From: Paenibacillus typhae
Lineage (GTDB): Bacteria > Bacillota > Bacilli > Paenibacillales > Paenibacillaceae
Length of the DNA: 64,000 nt
Direction of reading: 5' to 3'
Assembly: GCF_900099765.1 (NCBI RefSeq)
Contig: NZ_FNDX01000011.1
Coordinates: 62,001-126,000, forward strand
Part shown: positions 19,101-26,846 of the stretch, one piece after another
Layout of the letters: each line of letters opens with the position of its first letter
Position numbering within the stretch: the first letter of the stretch is position 1
Made by a program: the position numbers and the translations under genes
Notes under the pieces: model-generated
Databases searched by the model: none
Seen by the model: only the letters and a program-made list of their open reading frames with translations
What the model was told of the DNA's origin: nothing

Positions 19101-19811
19101 GCTGACGGTACAAAAGGTAAATGGACAGTGGCAACAGGCCCGCGTACGATTTATGTCGGCCCGGCGTCGGATGAGCTTCTGCTTTCAAAGCAGATTACAG
19201 TTAGCGCCGGCGAAAGTTCTGATGTGGTTGCGGAGTTAAACGGGACGTCGAGCGTCTCGCCGGGATCTTCGTTTAGCCTTAACGTTACTCTGAGTAAGCT
19301 CAGTAAGGGTATTTACGCTGAGGATCTTGTTGTCAGCTATGATCCGCAACTGGTTGAATTTATCGAGGCGCAGTCACTTCTGTCCGGGGTGAAGGTGGTA
19401 GATTATGATTCAGATGAACCCGGACGCGTACGGATTCTAATGGCCAGCGAAGGAGAAAATAAGGCGATAAATGCGGATGGCGATATTCTGAAGCTTAACT
19501 GGAAAGCCAAATCCGTTACTGCCGCAAGTACCGCTGTGTTTAAAATCGTAAGCGCAGTCTTGTCCGACGGCGAAACCGAATTCACTGCTGATTCCACCAG
19601 TTCCCATAGTATCCAAATCACTGCCCGTTTGGAGGGCGACGTAAACGGCGACGGGAAAATCAGCGTTCTCGATCTGGCAAAGGTTGCGAAAAACTATGGT
19701 AAGACCTCTGCCAGCACCGACTGGGAGACTGTTAAGGCGATGGATATGAATAACGACAATGTGATTGATGTCGAGGATTTAGTGCAGATTGCCAAGAAAA
19801 TTCTCGAGTAG
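16158..19811 (+). CDS. Secreted GH3 beta-glycosidase with cohesin-like and dockerin domains
   Basis: This 1217-residue secreted enzyme starts at the ATG following ATAAGGAGGTTC. A signal peptide ends near residue 33 (GAALAAE). The GH3 N-domain has DGPAGVLY, GQFGED-like FGEDPYLLSD, VGKHFAAF and the nucleophile D284 in VTDWGG. The GH3 C-domain (about 389-500 and 675-880) is split by a PA14-like insertion (about 516-671). A fibronectin-like domain follows (885-1010), then a cohesin-like domain (about 1020-1155) and a dockerin with two calcium loops, DVNGDGKISVLD (1161-1172) and DMNNDNVIDVED (1196-1207). Both loops have Asp/Asn at positions 1, 3, 5 and Asp at 12. Substrate is uncertain among beta-glucosides and related sugars. 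A cohesin-SLH protein follows directly and could anchor it. Confidence 0.9.
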   Translation: MKRKRIKKALAGTMVMAMVVSGSVTGSGAALAAETSPVFPQVYTSNYIDAGLQETEASIQAKVEALIKTMTQEEKFSFLGGNGTGTEGNAGYLKGVPRLGVPESKMYDGPAGVLYTQDTTNPPIEQMVAATWDKESAYDYGKIHGSENRALGGNIQLGSQFDITRAPQFGRAKDQFGEDPYLLSDMAAEDTKGIQDQGVIAVGKHFAAFSQAATPATSTNIEVSEQALHEIHLPGFEAAVTKGGLLGMMSSYNLVNGTFASSNTYLQLDVLRDMWQYKGFTVTDWGGNDGFTLNKGTDIEMPSLSANKQSKAEALIADGTLTQNDIDDAVRHVLTALGQAGYLNLVEIDGQGYAKEQTGRTEAIDLAADLNKLATARQTNSEISQQIAEKGAVLLKNEDGALPLKKENTTAVIGLNGMHLISGVDGERSYGTISEMVSPYEALTEILGEEQVEGQVALDLVGEAIPAENLYTNPHEGSNGVTRSYGTGASEGTSEDQQGQIKTAGSIAEKKMGDHPIGTFATVDNDINFTTGTINGKPNKTYKNSADGTAFTKESGAAYTWTTYIKAPETGQYSIKLEGIGGQIAATVQTSTYDPNASDADVKSVSLGIASINQGTQWPSDSIIPTETGKSISSASVTFEAGKYYKVIVAGIASLAEKDLQVRLAWITPSQAQANYDNAIEAARNNDTSVVFAYRKTTDTASTLAATTNRLPDEQEKLILDVAEAAHEAGHKVVVVLNNSTAVTMEKWIDKVDGLLEMYFPGQRGGVATARLLTGEVNPSGKLAFTIPKKDTDTLITYSQEYFDMQKIEEDSGKEIDYTQWIPMLGNTVEEVKARQQAMGMKPGIINTSIYYEGIMTGYRWYDAYDVEPQYDFGYGLSYTSFEYSDLSVTPSTTNGEKAGYNVTFTVTNTGDVAGTEIAQLYLGAADQAALGEGIQTPEYQLAGYERVENLGVNQSKRVTLHVNERSLSYWNSNQEEVTDNADGTKGKWTVATGPRTIYVGPASDELLLSKQITVSAGESSDVVAELNGTSSVSPGSSFSLNVTLSKLSKGIYAEDLVVSYDPQLVEFIEAQSLLSGVKVVDYDSDEPGRVRILMASEGENKAINADGDILKLNWKAKSVTAASTAVFKIVSAVLSDGETEFTADSTSSHSIQITARLEGDVNGDGKISVLDLAKVAKNYGKTSASTDWETVKAMDMNNDNVIDVEDLVQIAKKILE

Positions 19812-19823
19812 CTGCCTGTTGCA

Positions 19824-19853
19824 AGAGGCTGTTGTGTAAAAGCAACAGCCTCT
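19824..19853 (+). terminator. Perfect hairpin between GH3 and the SLH-cohesin gene
   Basis: AGAGGCTGTTG / CAACAGCCTCT forms an 11-bp perfect stem with an 8-base loop, 13 bases after the GH3 stop. Only a weak T-containing tail (TGTTGTTA) follows, so it may act as a partial terminator or RNA-stability element rather than a full stop, leaving the next gene partly in the same transcript. Confidence 0.6.
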
Positions 19854-19907
19854 GTTGTTACGGTAAGGCGTACTTTTTCCATGCATGTACGAAAGGATGT
19901 ATAACTG

Positions 19908-21551
19908 ATGAGACAACGTTTCTTGATTCCGCTGCAACTGCTGGCAGTGATGGCTATACTTATTTTTCCTGGTACCGTGCTGGGTGCCGGAAGCCCCGCG
20001 TTCTCGTTATCGCTCAATAATGCGGGTCCGGCTGTAGACGGTACGGTTCAGGTAACTGTCAGCGGGTCCAATCTGAGCGATGTGTATGGTTATGAACTGA
20101 ATCTGGAGTTCGATCCGGCCAAAATGGAGTACGTAACCTATAAGGATGACTCAAGCGGCTGGACATCAGTCCCTATGGCAGACGACGGAAAAGTGACACT
20201 GGTTCACACACTGACCGGTGAAAACCCGGGAAAAAACGGTGATTTGACACTTGCCGTGATAACCTTTAAAGCCAAAGCAAGCGGCGAGGCTGTCTTTACG
20301 CTCGGCAAGGTCAAACTGGTTGACTCTACATTGAAGAGTTCAGTAGTTACACCGGCAAAAACCGCTACAGCTTTCGTAGCCAGTGGATCAAGCGGTAATA
20401 ATGACGGCGGGGGCGGAAGTACAGGCACATCTTCTACGGCTAATCCTGAAGAAACCCTTACAGCAACGATTGATAAAGTAACCAAGGATTCGGCTGGTAA
20501 CTGGTCCATTATAGTGTCCAATAAGGTAACTGCCATAATACTGCCCACACAATTGGAGGGCTTGTTGCAGACCCCTTCTATAACAATTGGCAATGAGCAA
20601 GTTACACTAGTTATTCCTGCAGAAGTTCTGAAGCAAATCCGCAATCAGGCATCCGCAGAACAGTGGACTAAAGGACAGATCATCATCCATATGAATCCTG
20701 TATCGGCGGTACAGGCCGCTCAGCTTATAGAACAAGGGAAAGACGTGCTCGGCGCAAGTGTTTCGCAGGCCAGCGAAATGTATGACTTTGCCCTCTCATT
20801 CTCCGCTGGTACGGAAACGATGATAATTGATCATTTTGCGGAGCCGGTTACTGTCATGTTTTCAGTTCCCGATGCTGCAGATCCAGAACTGATATCCGTA
20901 TTTCATATGACCGGGAACGGAATGTTTGAGCTAATCCGGGGTACCTACAGTAACAAGAAAATATCTGGTTCTCTACAGCATTTCAGCCTCTATGGCGTAC
21001 TGGAAGTCCGGAAGCAGTTTACAGATGTACCTGCTACGCACTGGGCGTATGAGACCATTACCAAGCTGGCGGCGAAACAAATCGTGAATGGAACCAGTCC
21101 AACTGCCTTTGCACCGGCCCAGAGTGTCACCCGTGCCGAATTTACCGCTCTGCTGGTGCGAGCACTGGGATTAACAGCCGGGGGAACAGCATCATTTCAG
21201 GATGTGGCAGCTGAGGATTGGTTCTATCCGGAAGTTGCCGCTGCAGCTGAGGCAGGAATTGTGCAAGGAAAAAATAATAATGTGTTCGAGCCTGACTCCC
21301 TGATTACTCGGGAAGAGATGGTTGTAATGATGATGCGTGCTTACAGCCTGAAGTCAGGTGGTGTTTCAACAGTCCTGTCAGGCTCCTTCTCCGATGAATC
21401 GGAGATTGCCCTATGGGCGTTGGAATATGTTACAAAAGCAAAGGGACTGAACCTCGTGCAAGGCCGTTCTGCCGGCATGTTTGAACCTAAAGGGATTGCC
21501 AGCCGTGCAGAGGCGGCTCAATTAATCTATAATTTATTGAAGCAATTATAA
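19908..21551 (+). CDS. Cell-surface anchoring protein: cohesin domain plus three SLH domains
   Basis: This 547-residue protein has a signal peptide (cleavage after about 26, TVLGAG). A cohesin-type domain spans about 28-155 (FSLSLNNAGPAVDGTVQVTV, VYGYELNLEFDPAKMEYV, LTLAVITFKAKASGEAVFTL). After a Gly/Ser/Asp linker (160-180) comes a beta-rich domain common in Paenibacillus surface proteins. Three S-layer homology repeats cover 369-547 (FTDVPATHWAYETI, FQDVAAEDWFYPEV, FSDESEIALWALEYV), each with its downstream TRAEF-like motif. SLH domains bind pyruvylated cell-wall polymer, so the cohesin is displayed outside the cell. It lies 96 bp after a dockerin-bearing GH3 enzyme, which suggests they are partners. 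Layout resembles the anchoring scaffoldins of clostridial cellulosomes. Confidence 0.88.
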   Translation: MRQRFLIPLQLLAVMAILIFPGTVLGAGSPAFSLSLNNAGPAVDGTVQVTVSGSNLSDVYGYELNLEFDPAKMEYVTYKDDSSGWTSVPMADDGKVTLVHTLTGENPGKNGDLTLAVITFKAKASGEAVFTLGKVKLVDSTLKSSVVTPAKTATAFVASGSSGNNDGGGGSTGTSSTANPEETLTATIDKVTKDSAGNWSIIVSNKVTAIILPTQLEGLLQTPSITIGNEQVTLVIPAEVLKQIRNQASAEQWTKGQIIIHMNPVSAVQAAQLIEQGKDVLGASVSQASEMYDFALSFSAGTETMIIDHFAEPVTVMFSVPDAADPELISVFHMTGNGMFELIRGTYSNKKISGSLQHFSLYGVLEVRKQFTDVPATHWAYETITKLAAKQIVNGTSPTAFAPAQSVTRAEFTALLVRALGLTAGGTASFQDVAAEDWFYPEVAAAAEAGIVQGKNNNVFEPDSLITREEMVVMMMRAYSLKSGGVSTVLSGSFSDESEIALWALEYVTKAKGLNLVQGRSAGMFEPKGIASRAEAAQLIYNLLKQL

Positions 21552-21593
21552 TGTCCTTTTTTAATTAAGAAGGATAAAGGAACAAGCCCCTTG

Positions 21594-21631
21594 AAGGCAG
21601 CCTGAAAGAATCATTCAGGCTGCCTTTTTTT
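21594..21631 (+). terminator. Terminator after the SLH-cohesin gene
   Basis: A 13-bp perfect stem AAGGCAGCCTGAA / TTCAGGCTGCCTT with a 7-base loop is followed by a run of T. It closes the GH3-scaffold unit. Confidence 0.92.
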
Positions 21632-21671
21632 GTTGTAAAATAGTGGTAAGCTGAACTAAGGGGGAGTGTAG

Positions 21672-21980
21672 ATGAATAAACGAACCAATCATAATTGTAA
21701 TCTGAATATCTGGCGGCACTTACCTGATGAGGTATGGGATAAAGTCTCTGAGTTATACAAAAGTATGCCTGGCTGGATAGGATACAAAGACGGGATTCCT
21801 TATTGGTTCGGGCAAGAGGAGGATGATGTTTATATTGCGGCCTCGGTTGAGCCGAGCGGATTATCATTTTTTGCACAGATGAACCAAAGGGATTGGGAAG
21901 TATGGATAACTACGTTTAAGTCACAAGCAACAAGAGTATTAGGATTTGAAGTAGGAGAACCCGAGGATGGATTTATCTGA
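21672..21980 (+). CDS. Small conserved-looking protein of unknown function
   Basis: The 102-residue product is rich in Trp (WRHLPDEVWDKV, PGWIGY, PYWFG, WEVWIT) and has no signal or membrane segment. The start follows GGGGGAG. The pattern of a sequence LYKSMPGWIGYKDGIPYWFGQEEDD looks like a folded soluble domain, but I do not recognise the family. It is followed by a VOC protein whose start lies 19 bases further on, so the two are probably an operon. Confidence 0.7.
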   Translation: MNKRTNHNCNLNIWRHLPDEVWDKVSELYKSMPGWIGYKDGIPYWFGQEEDDVYIAASVEPSGLSFFAQMNQRDWEVWITTFKSQATRVLGFEVGEPEDGFI

Positions 21981-21999
21981 TCAAGAGAGGGAGAAGAGA

Positions 22000-22428
22000 A
22001 TGAAGCCAATCATTGACCATATCCAAATTACTGTAAAAGATATTCGGGCCGCAGAAGCATTTTATGATACATTTCTGCCTCTGCTGGGTTACGATATCCG
22101 GAACAAAGCGAGTATAGCAATTCCGGAACACGACTTCATCGTCGTCGAATATCTGCATCCTTCACTGGCGTTTGCGATCACATCGCCCAGAGCTGCTTTT
22201 CAAAATGAGGATATACATCGCCGTAAGCCCGGATCATTACATCATCTCGCATTCAGAGCCGAATCAAGAAAAGAAGTGGACGATATACATTTGAGCTTAG
22301 TGGAGATAGGAGCAACCATAGTAGAACAGCCCAGGCTGTATCCGGAGTATGGCCCTGATTACTATGCAGTTTTCTTTAAGGATTTCGAAGGCATTAAATA
22401 TGAAATCGTTTCCAGACAAATGATCTGA
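22000..22428 (+). CDS. VOC family protein (glyoxalase/bleomycin resistance fold)
   Basis: The 142-residue protein has the vicinal-oxygen-chelate pattern: IDHIQITVKDIRAAEAFYDTFL with the metal His, GSLHHLAFRAESRKEVD, and FFKDFEGIKYEIV with the C-terminal Glu. The ATG at 22000 follows AGAGGGAGAAGAG; an upstream in-frame start at 21967 lies inside the preceding gene. Families of this type include glyoxalases, dioxygenases and thiol transferases, and the substrate cannot be set from sequence alone. Confidence 0.85.
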   Translation: MKPIIDHIQITVKDIRAAEAFYDTFLPLLGYDIRNKASIAIPEHDFIVVEYLHPSLAFAITSPRAAFQNEDIHRRKPGSLHHLAFRAESRKEVDDIHLSLVEIGATIVEQPRLYPEYGPDYYAVFFKDFEGIKYEIVSRQMI

Positions 22429-22536
22429 TCAGGAAGATTGGAGATAACCAGCAATAATAAGGCCAGCAAGCCTCAGCAAAATTAATCAGATCAGAATAGC
22501 GGTAGCCCTGGATTTAGCTAAAAGGGATCTGGAACG

Positions 22537-22671
22537 ATGAACAAAAAGAGTGGCACCTATGCGATACACAGAATACGTCTGTTTGAGAATAGACCAATAC
22601 CAGTCTGCAGGCAATGCCTGGTTAGTGAAAAGTTGCACCGGGTAATATTGGAAATAGTACATAACTGCTGA
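22537..22671 (+). CDS. Possible 44-residue protein with a CxxC motif
   Basis: A short frame encodes 44 residues with VCRQC and a terminal Cys, starting at an ATG after AAAGGGATC and ending 17 bases before the SUFU gene. It may be a real small protein or chance. The remaining 22429-22536 shows nothing. Confidence 0.25.
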   Translation: MNKKSGTYAIHRIRLFENRPIPVCRQCLVSEKLHRVILEIVHNC

Positions 22672-22688
22672 ATACAGGAGGGAGTCAA

Positions 22689-23753
22689 ATGAGCGAGGAG
22701 GAAGTCCAAGCATCCGGCTGGGACGCCATTGATGAGCAGATGAACAGATTGTACGGGGAACAGGAGCCGAAGCATTACGGTACCCTTATTCCTTATGGTC
22801 TGGGAGGCAAGGACCCGCTGCGGGGGATTAGCGCTTATAAGGCGAAGGAGCCTTATCCGCATTGGCATTTTGTAACGTATGGGTTCTCGGAGCTATATGA
22901 AAAAGAGTCGAATGACCCTGATTATAGCGGCTACGGTTTTGAACTGACTTTCCGGCTAATCCGTAACGCTGATGAGGAAGAGCCTCCGGCCTGGGCACTG
23001 AATTTGCTGCAAAATATGGCGAGATATGTATTCTCCAGTGGTAACATTTTTGCGTCCGGTCATTATCTGGATGCGAACGGCCCGATCTGTCTGGAGGCTG
23101 ACTCTAAGCTGACTGCGCTTGCTTTTACGGATGATCCGGAACTTCCGGCGATAGATACGCCTAATGGGCGGGTCGAGTTTCTGCAAATGGTAGGGATCAC
23201 GGCTGATGAACTGGAGGCTATGACTACCTGGAATACGAATGCCTTTCTGCATGCGGCGCAGGAAGAGCTCCCGTACTATATCACCGATCTCTTGCGTGAT
23301 TCGCTGCTGGAGGTTCCCGGTATACAAAATGCAGTACGTGAAGGGATAGAGCGCGACGGGTCGAGCACAGGCTTTTTTTATGTAGATCAGCTGGAATGGG
23401 AGCCGGGTAAAAGCCGCCTGTTCGGCAAAGCGCCGGCCATTCTGACGATGGGCGCCAAGCAGGCCGAGATGGTAGCCAGACTCCTTAGTGCCCGCCTGTT
23501 GAAGAGGAAGGAACTGGCTTTAATCAGTCAGAAGCTGCAGGTCATTCTGGAGCTGGCAGAGGAGACCGGCTTGAGCGAAGGCGATAAATTCGTCCGGATA
23601 AGCCTGAGCGAAGCTGCTGTAAGGGAACTCTCAGCGACCCTCCAGCCTATGGAGGGGGAATATAAGCTGTCCTCGGCCAAAGGGCTGATCGTGCGGGTAA
23701 ACAAGACATATATTAAGGATCAGGATGGCCAGGTAGTGGATACTGTTGGTTGA
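22689..23753 (+). CDS. Suppressor-of-fused (SUFU) domain protein
   Basis: The 354-residue protein has the bacterial SUFU domain in its first 190 residues: DAIDEQMNRLYGEQEPKHYGT, PYPHWHFVTYGFSELYEK, YGFELTFRL and GITADELEAM. The C-terminal half is less conserved and contains a hydrophilic region. In animals SUFU represses Hedgehog signalling; in bacteria the domain occurs in proteins of unknown role, often immunity proteins against polymorphic toxins. No toxin gene is adjacent here. The start follows CAGGAGGGAG. No membrane segment or signal peptide is visible. Confidence 0.85.
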   Translation: MSEEEVQASGWDAIDEQMNRLYGEQEPKHYGTLIPYGLGGKDPLRGISAYKAKEPYPHWHFVTYGFSELYEKESNDPDYSGYGFELTFRLIRNADEEEPPAWALNLLQNMARYVFSSGNIFASGHYLDANGPICLEADSKLTALAFTDDPELPAIDTPNGRVEFLQMVGITADELEAMTTWNTNAFLHAAQEELPYYITDLLRDSLLEVPGIQNAVREGIERDGSSTGFFYVDQLEWEPGKSRLFGKAPAILTMGAKQAEMVARLLSARLLKRKELALISQKLQVILELAEETGLSEGDKFVRISLSEAAVRELSATLQPMEGEYKLSSAKGLIVRVNKTYIKDQDGQVVDTVG

Positions 23754-23830
23754 GTTGTAGTCAAAAAGAGCTAAACTGGTATACCATCTAGCAGCATTGA
23801 ATTCGGCCAAGGAACCAGGAGGACCTACCC

Positions 23831-24397
23831 TTGAACACCATTGTTTATCTTATCCGTCATGCAGAATCGCCTTATATAGCGGGAATGGAGCTGGAAAGAG
23901 GCCTATCGCTTAAAGGTCAGCAGGATGCGGAACGGGTAAGGCTAATGCTGCACAATAAGAAAATTGACCACTTCTACTCCAGTCCTTATGCACGGGCAAT
24001 TCTGACGATTAAGCCGCTGGCAGAGGAGTGTGGCCAGGATATTCTGCCTTTGGATGACCTGAGGGAGAGGATAATTGGAGATATAGCCGGTACCGGTTTT
24101 TACGAAGCAAAACGTTTGGTCTATCAGGATTTCACGTTTTCTTTTCCCGAAGGAGAGTCTTCTGAAACCGCACAGAAGCGTGGTATCCGGATAGTAGAGG
24201 GGTTACTCAAACGGCATGCGGGACAATGCATTGCAATTGGAACGCATGGCGACATAATGACACTCCTTCTGAACAGGTATGATCGGCAATATGGTTTTGA
24301 ATTCTGGCAGTCTACATCGATGCCGGATATTTATAAGGCTGAGTTCAACGGCCTGCTGTTAAAAAGGGTAACGAGGGAGTGGAGCGAACACAGTTAA
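23831..24397 (+). CDS. Histidine phosphatase family protein
   Basis: The 188-residue protein has the phosphoglycerate-mutase-like catalytic start YLIRHAES (RHG/RHA motif with the phosphorylated His), a FYSSPYARAILTIKPLAEE segment with the second Arg, and the later GTHGDIM His. The start is TTG at 23831, eight bases after AGGAGG; no ATG fits. Members dephosphorylate small metabolites or proteins and the substrate here is unknown. Ends before a hairpin terminator that overlaps the end of the convergent AraC gene. Confidence 0.85.
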   Translation: MNTIVYLIRHAESPYIAGMELERGLSLKGQQDAERVRLMLHNKKIDHFYSSPYARAILTIKPLAEECGQDILPLDDLRERIIGDIAGTGFYEAKRLVYQDFTFSFPEGESSETAQKRGIRIVEGLLKRHAGQCIAIGTHGDIMTLLLNRYDRQYGFEFWQSTSMPDIYKAEFNGLLLKRVTREWSEHS

Positions 24398-24445
24398 TAG
24401 AGTTAACAGTATGACTACGCCCAAAACCCGGCATATGTCCGATTT

Positions 24446-24486
24446 AAGCCTGATTAGAGTCCATTATGACTCAGTCAGGCTTTTTT
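24446..24486 (+). terminator. Terminator of the histidine phosphatase gene
   Basis: AAGCCTGA...GAGTC / GACTC...TCAGGCTT forms an interrupted stem followed by six T on the plus strand. It overlaps the last codons of the convergent araC gene. Confidence 0.75.
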
Positions 24487-25368
24487 GTTGCCGGCGTTCC
24501 CGTCAGCTCCCCGCCGCAATCCCTCCCTAAACTGACTGGGCGACTCCCCCGTCCACAGCTTAAACTGCTTGGAGAAGTACAAAGGATCAGTGAATCCGCA
24601 GGAGTTCCCCACCTGTTCCACACTTAAATTGGTGCGTAGCAGCTCCTTGGCCCGCTCGAGGCGGACCTGATTGATGTACTGCTTGGGGGACTGGCTGGTC
24701 AGCTGTTTGAACACTTTGGTGAAATGGGTCCGGTGATAGCCCAGAGAGGCGGCAAGCTTGTCAATGGACACCGGCAGCATGTATTGGGTCTGGAACCAGC
24801 GGATGGCCTGCTCCACTGCACGCTCGGAATCGGTTAAAGCCCCGGCTGAGGAGTAACGCAGCTTATGGACGTTGAGGCGTGCAAATTCGGCAAGAAGAAT
24901 CCGGAACCAGCCGTCCGTAGCCAAGGTTGTTACAGTTTCGCCGGACTGTTGTTCCAGCACCCGCTCGATACTTTCAAATAGGCCTGCCAGATGTTCCGGA
25001 TCCGCACCTCTTACGATGGGATCGGTAGTGGTGATGCCGGTCTTTTTCAGCATTTCGAGGGCATTCGGGCCTTGGATAGCAACCCAGCGGTAGCTCCAGG
25101 GCTCGGTGTGGTCAGCTTCGTAGCTGAACAATACGCCGGGAAAAATAACAAAGGTATCTCCCTGGCCAAGCCGGTAGCTTTTCCCCTGCCAGACAAAGGT
25201 GCCGCACCCGCTTTCTACGGTATGTATCAAAATGTATGGATGAACGGCGGGGCCGATTTTGTGAAGAGGCTCGGGCCTGGCAGCACCGGCAAAGATTATA
25301 TTCAGATCGGCATTTAATAAGTAGGGGTTAATCTGTATCCTGTACTCATAATGCTCCGGGTTATCCAT
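24475..25368 (-). CDS. AraC family regulator of the melA-lacA genes
   Basis: The 297-residue regulator has an N-terminal cupin sugar-binding domain (AVHPYILIHTVESGCGTFVWQGK, LGQGDTFVIFPG) and a C-terminal AraC double helix-turn-helix (IDKLAASLGYHRTHFTKVFK; VEQVGNSCGFTDPLYFSKQFK). The layout is like MsmR/MelR/RafR regulators. The start follows AGGAGC. It is divergent from the GH4 alpha-galactosidase gene across 164 bp, the usual arrangement for a local activator responding to an alpha-galactoside. Confidence 0.88.
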   Translation of the reverse strand: MDNPEHYEYRIQINPYLLNADLNIIFAGAARPEPLHKIGPAVHPYILIHTVESGCGTFVWQGKSYRLGQGDTFVIFPGVLFSYEADHTEPWSYRWVAIQGPNALEMLKKTGITTTDPIVRGADPEHLAGLFESIERVLEQQSGETVTTLATDGWFRILLAEFARLNVHKLRYSSAGALTDSERAVEQAIRWFQTQYMLPVSIDKLAASLGYHRTHFTKVFKQLTSQSPKQYINQVRLERAKELLRTNLSVEQVGNSCGFTDPLYFSKQFKLWTGESPSQFREGLRRGADGNAGNKKA

Positions 25369-25532
25369 AGTGGCAGCTCCTGGTCTTTAGAATGAATGAA
25401 AATAAATGATACTACAAATCTCCATGCAGAGGTGGCAATGTTCCATGCCTATTCAGCTGCTGTGAATTTATAGTAAGGGATATAAACAACATTATCAACA
25501 GAGTGGTAATGAACAAAAGGAGCGTACTCATA

Positions 25533-26834
25533 ATGAGCAAAATTGTATTTTTGGGAGCAGGAAGCACTGTTTTCGCTAAAAATGTTCTTGGTGACTGTCT
25601 GCTAACCCCAGCCCTGCAGGATTTTGAGATTGCCCTGTTTGATATTAATCCTGAGCGTTTGCGTGACTCTGAAATTATGCTTAACAATATCCGCAAGACC
25701 TCTGGAAGCAGATGCAACATAAAGGCATATACAGACCGTAAAGAGGCACTGCGCGGAGCGAAGTATGCGATCAATGCGATTCAGGTCGGCGGGTACGATC
25801 CTTGTACCATTACTGACTTTGAAATTCCCAAGAAATACGGCCTCCGCCAGACCATTGCCGACACGATCGGGATCGGCGGGATTTTCCGGAATCTGCGGAC
25901 CATTCCTGTGCTGGACGAGTTCGCAGCGGATATCCGCGAGGTCTGCCCGGATGTGCTGTTCCTCAATTACACGAACCCGATGGCGGTGCTGACCAATTAT
26001 ATGAGCCGTTATGCCGGAGTGCAGACGGTGGGCTTGTGCCATAGTGTGCAGGTGTGTGTGCCGGAGCTTTTCAAATCGCTGGGGATGGATGCTCAGGGGG
26101 TTAAATCGCGGATTGCCGGCATTAATCACATGGCTTGGCTGCTGGAGGTTTCGCGTGACGGGGTCGATCTGTATCCTGAGATTAAGAGACGAGCCAAGGA
26201 GAAGCAGCAGGCAGGCAAACATTCCGACATGGTCCGGTTCGAGCTGATGAATAAATTCGGCTACTATGTAACAGAATCTTCTGAGCACAGTGCGGAGTAT
26301 CATCCTTATTTTATCAAAAAAAATTATCCCGAGCTGATTGACCAGTTGAACATTCCGCTGGATGAATATCCGCGCCGCTGCCGCGAGCAGATCAGTAACT
26401 GGACGAAGATGAGAGATGAGCTGGTAGGGGATGTTAATCTGGAGCATCAGCGGTCACACGAATACGCATCCTATATCCTTGAAGCCATTGAAACGGATAT
26501 CCCTTACACGATCGGCGGAAATGTGCTGAATACCGGATTAATCACGAATCTTCCGGATCAGGCCTGTGTCGAGGTTCCTTGTCTGGTGAACAGAAACGGG
26601 ATCAGCCCCACCTATGTCGGAGACCTTCCGCCGCAGCTGGCGGCATTGAACAGAACGAATATCAACACCCAGCTGTTGACGATCGAAGCCGCCAGAACCG
26701 GTAAAAAAGAGCACATTTACCATGCAGCGATGCTTGATCCTCACACCGCAGCTGAGCTATCGCTGGATGATATTGTGGCGCTATGCGATGATCTGATCGA
26801 AGCCCACGGCAGCTGGCTGCCTGAATTTCGTTAA
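25533..26834 (+). CDS. melA: GH4 alpha-galactosidase (NAD- and metal-dependent)
   Basis: The 433-residue enzyme belongs to glycoside hydrolase family 4, which cleaves by an NAD+ and Mn2+ dependent redox mechanism. It shows the NAD-binding start KIVFLGAGSTVFAKN, the NYTNPMAVLT stretch, the metal Cys in GLCHSVQ and the metal His in INHMAW. The sequence resembles the MelA alpha-galactosidase branch more than the 6-phospho-glucosidases. The ATG at 25533 follows AAAGGAGCG; an earlier in-frame ATG adds ten residues with no site. It is cytoplasmic and probably acts on melibiose or raffinose-type sugars. lacA follows 12 bases on. Confidence 0.87.
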   Translation: MSKIVFLGAGSTVFAKNVLGDCLLTPALQDFEIALFDINPERLRDSEIMLNNIRKTSGSRCNIKAYTDRKEALRGAKYAINAIQVGGYDPCTITDFEIPKKYGLRQTIADTIGIGGIFRNLRTIPVLDEFAADIREVCPDVLFLNYTNPMAVLTNYMSRYAGVQTVGLCHSVQVCVPELFKSLGMDAQGVKSRIAGINHMAWLLEVSRDGVDLYPEIKRRAKEKQQAGKHSDMVRFELMNKFGYYVTESSEHSAEYHPYFIKKNYPELIDQLNIPLDEYPRRCREQISNWTKMRDELVGDVNLEHQRSHEYASYILEAIETDIPYTIGGNVLNTGLITNLPDQACVEVPCLVNRNGISPTYVGDLPPQLAALNRTNINTQLLTIEAARTGKKEHIYHAAMLDPHTAAELSLDDIVALCDDLIEAHGSWLPEFR

Positions 26835-26846
26835 GGAGATTAAGAT

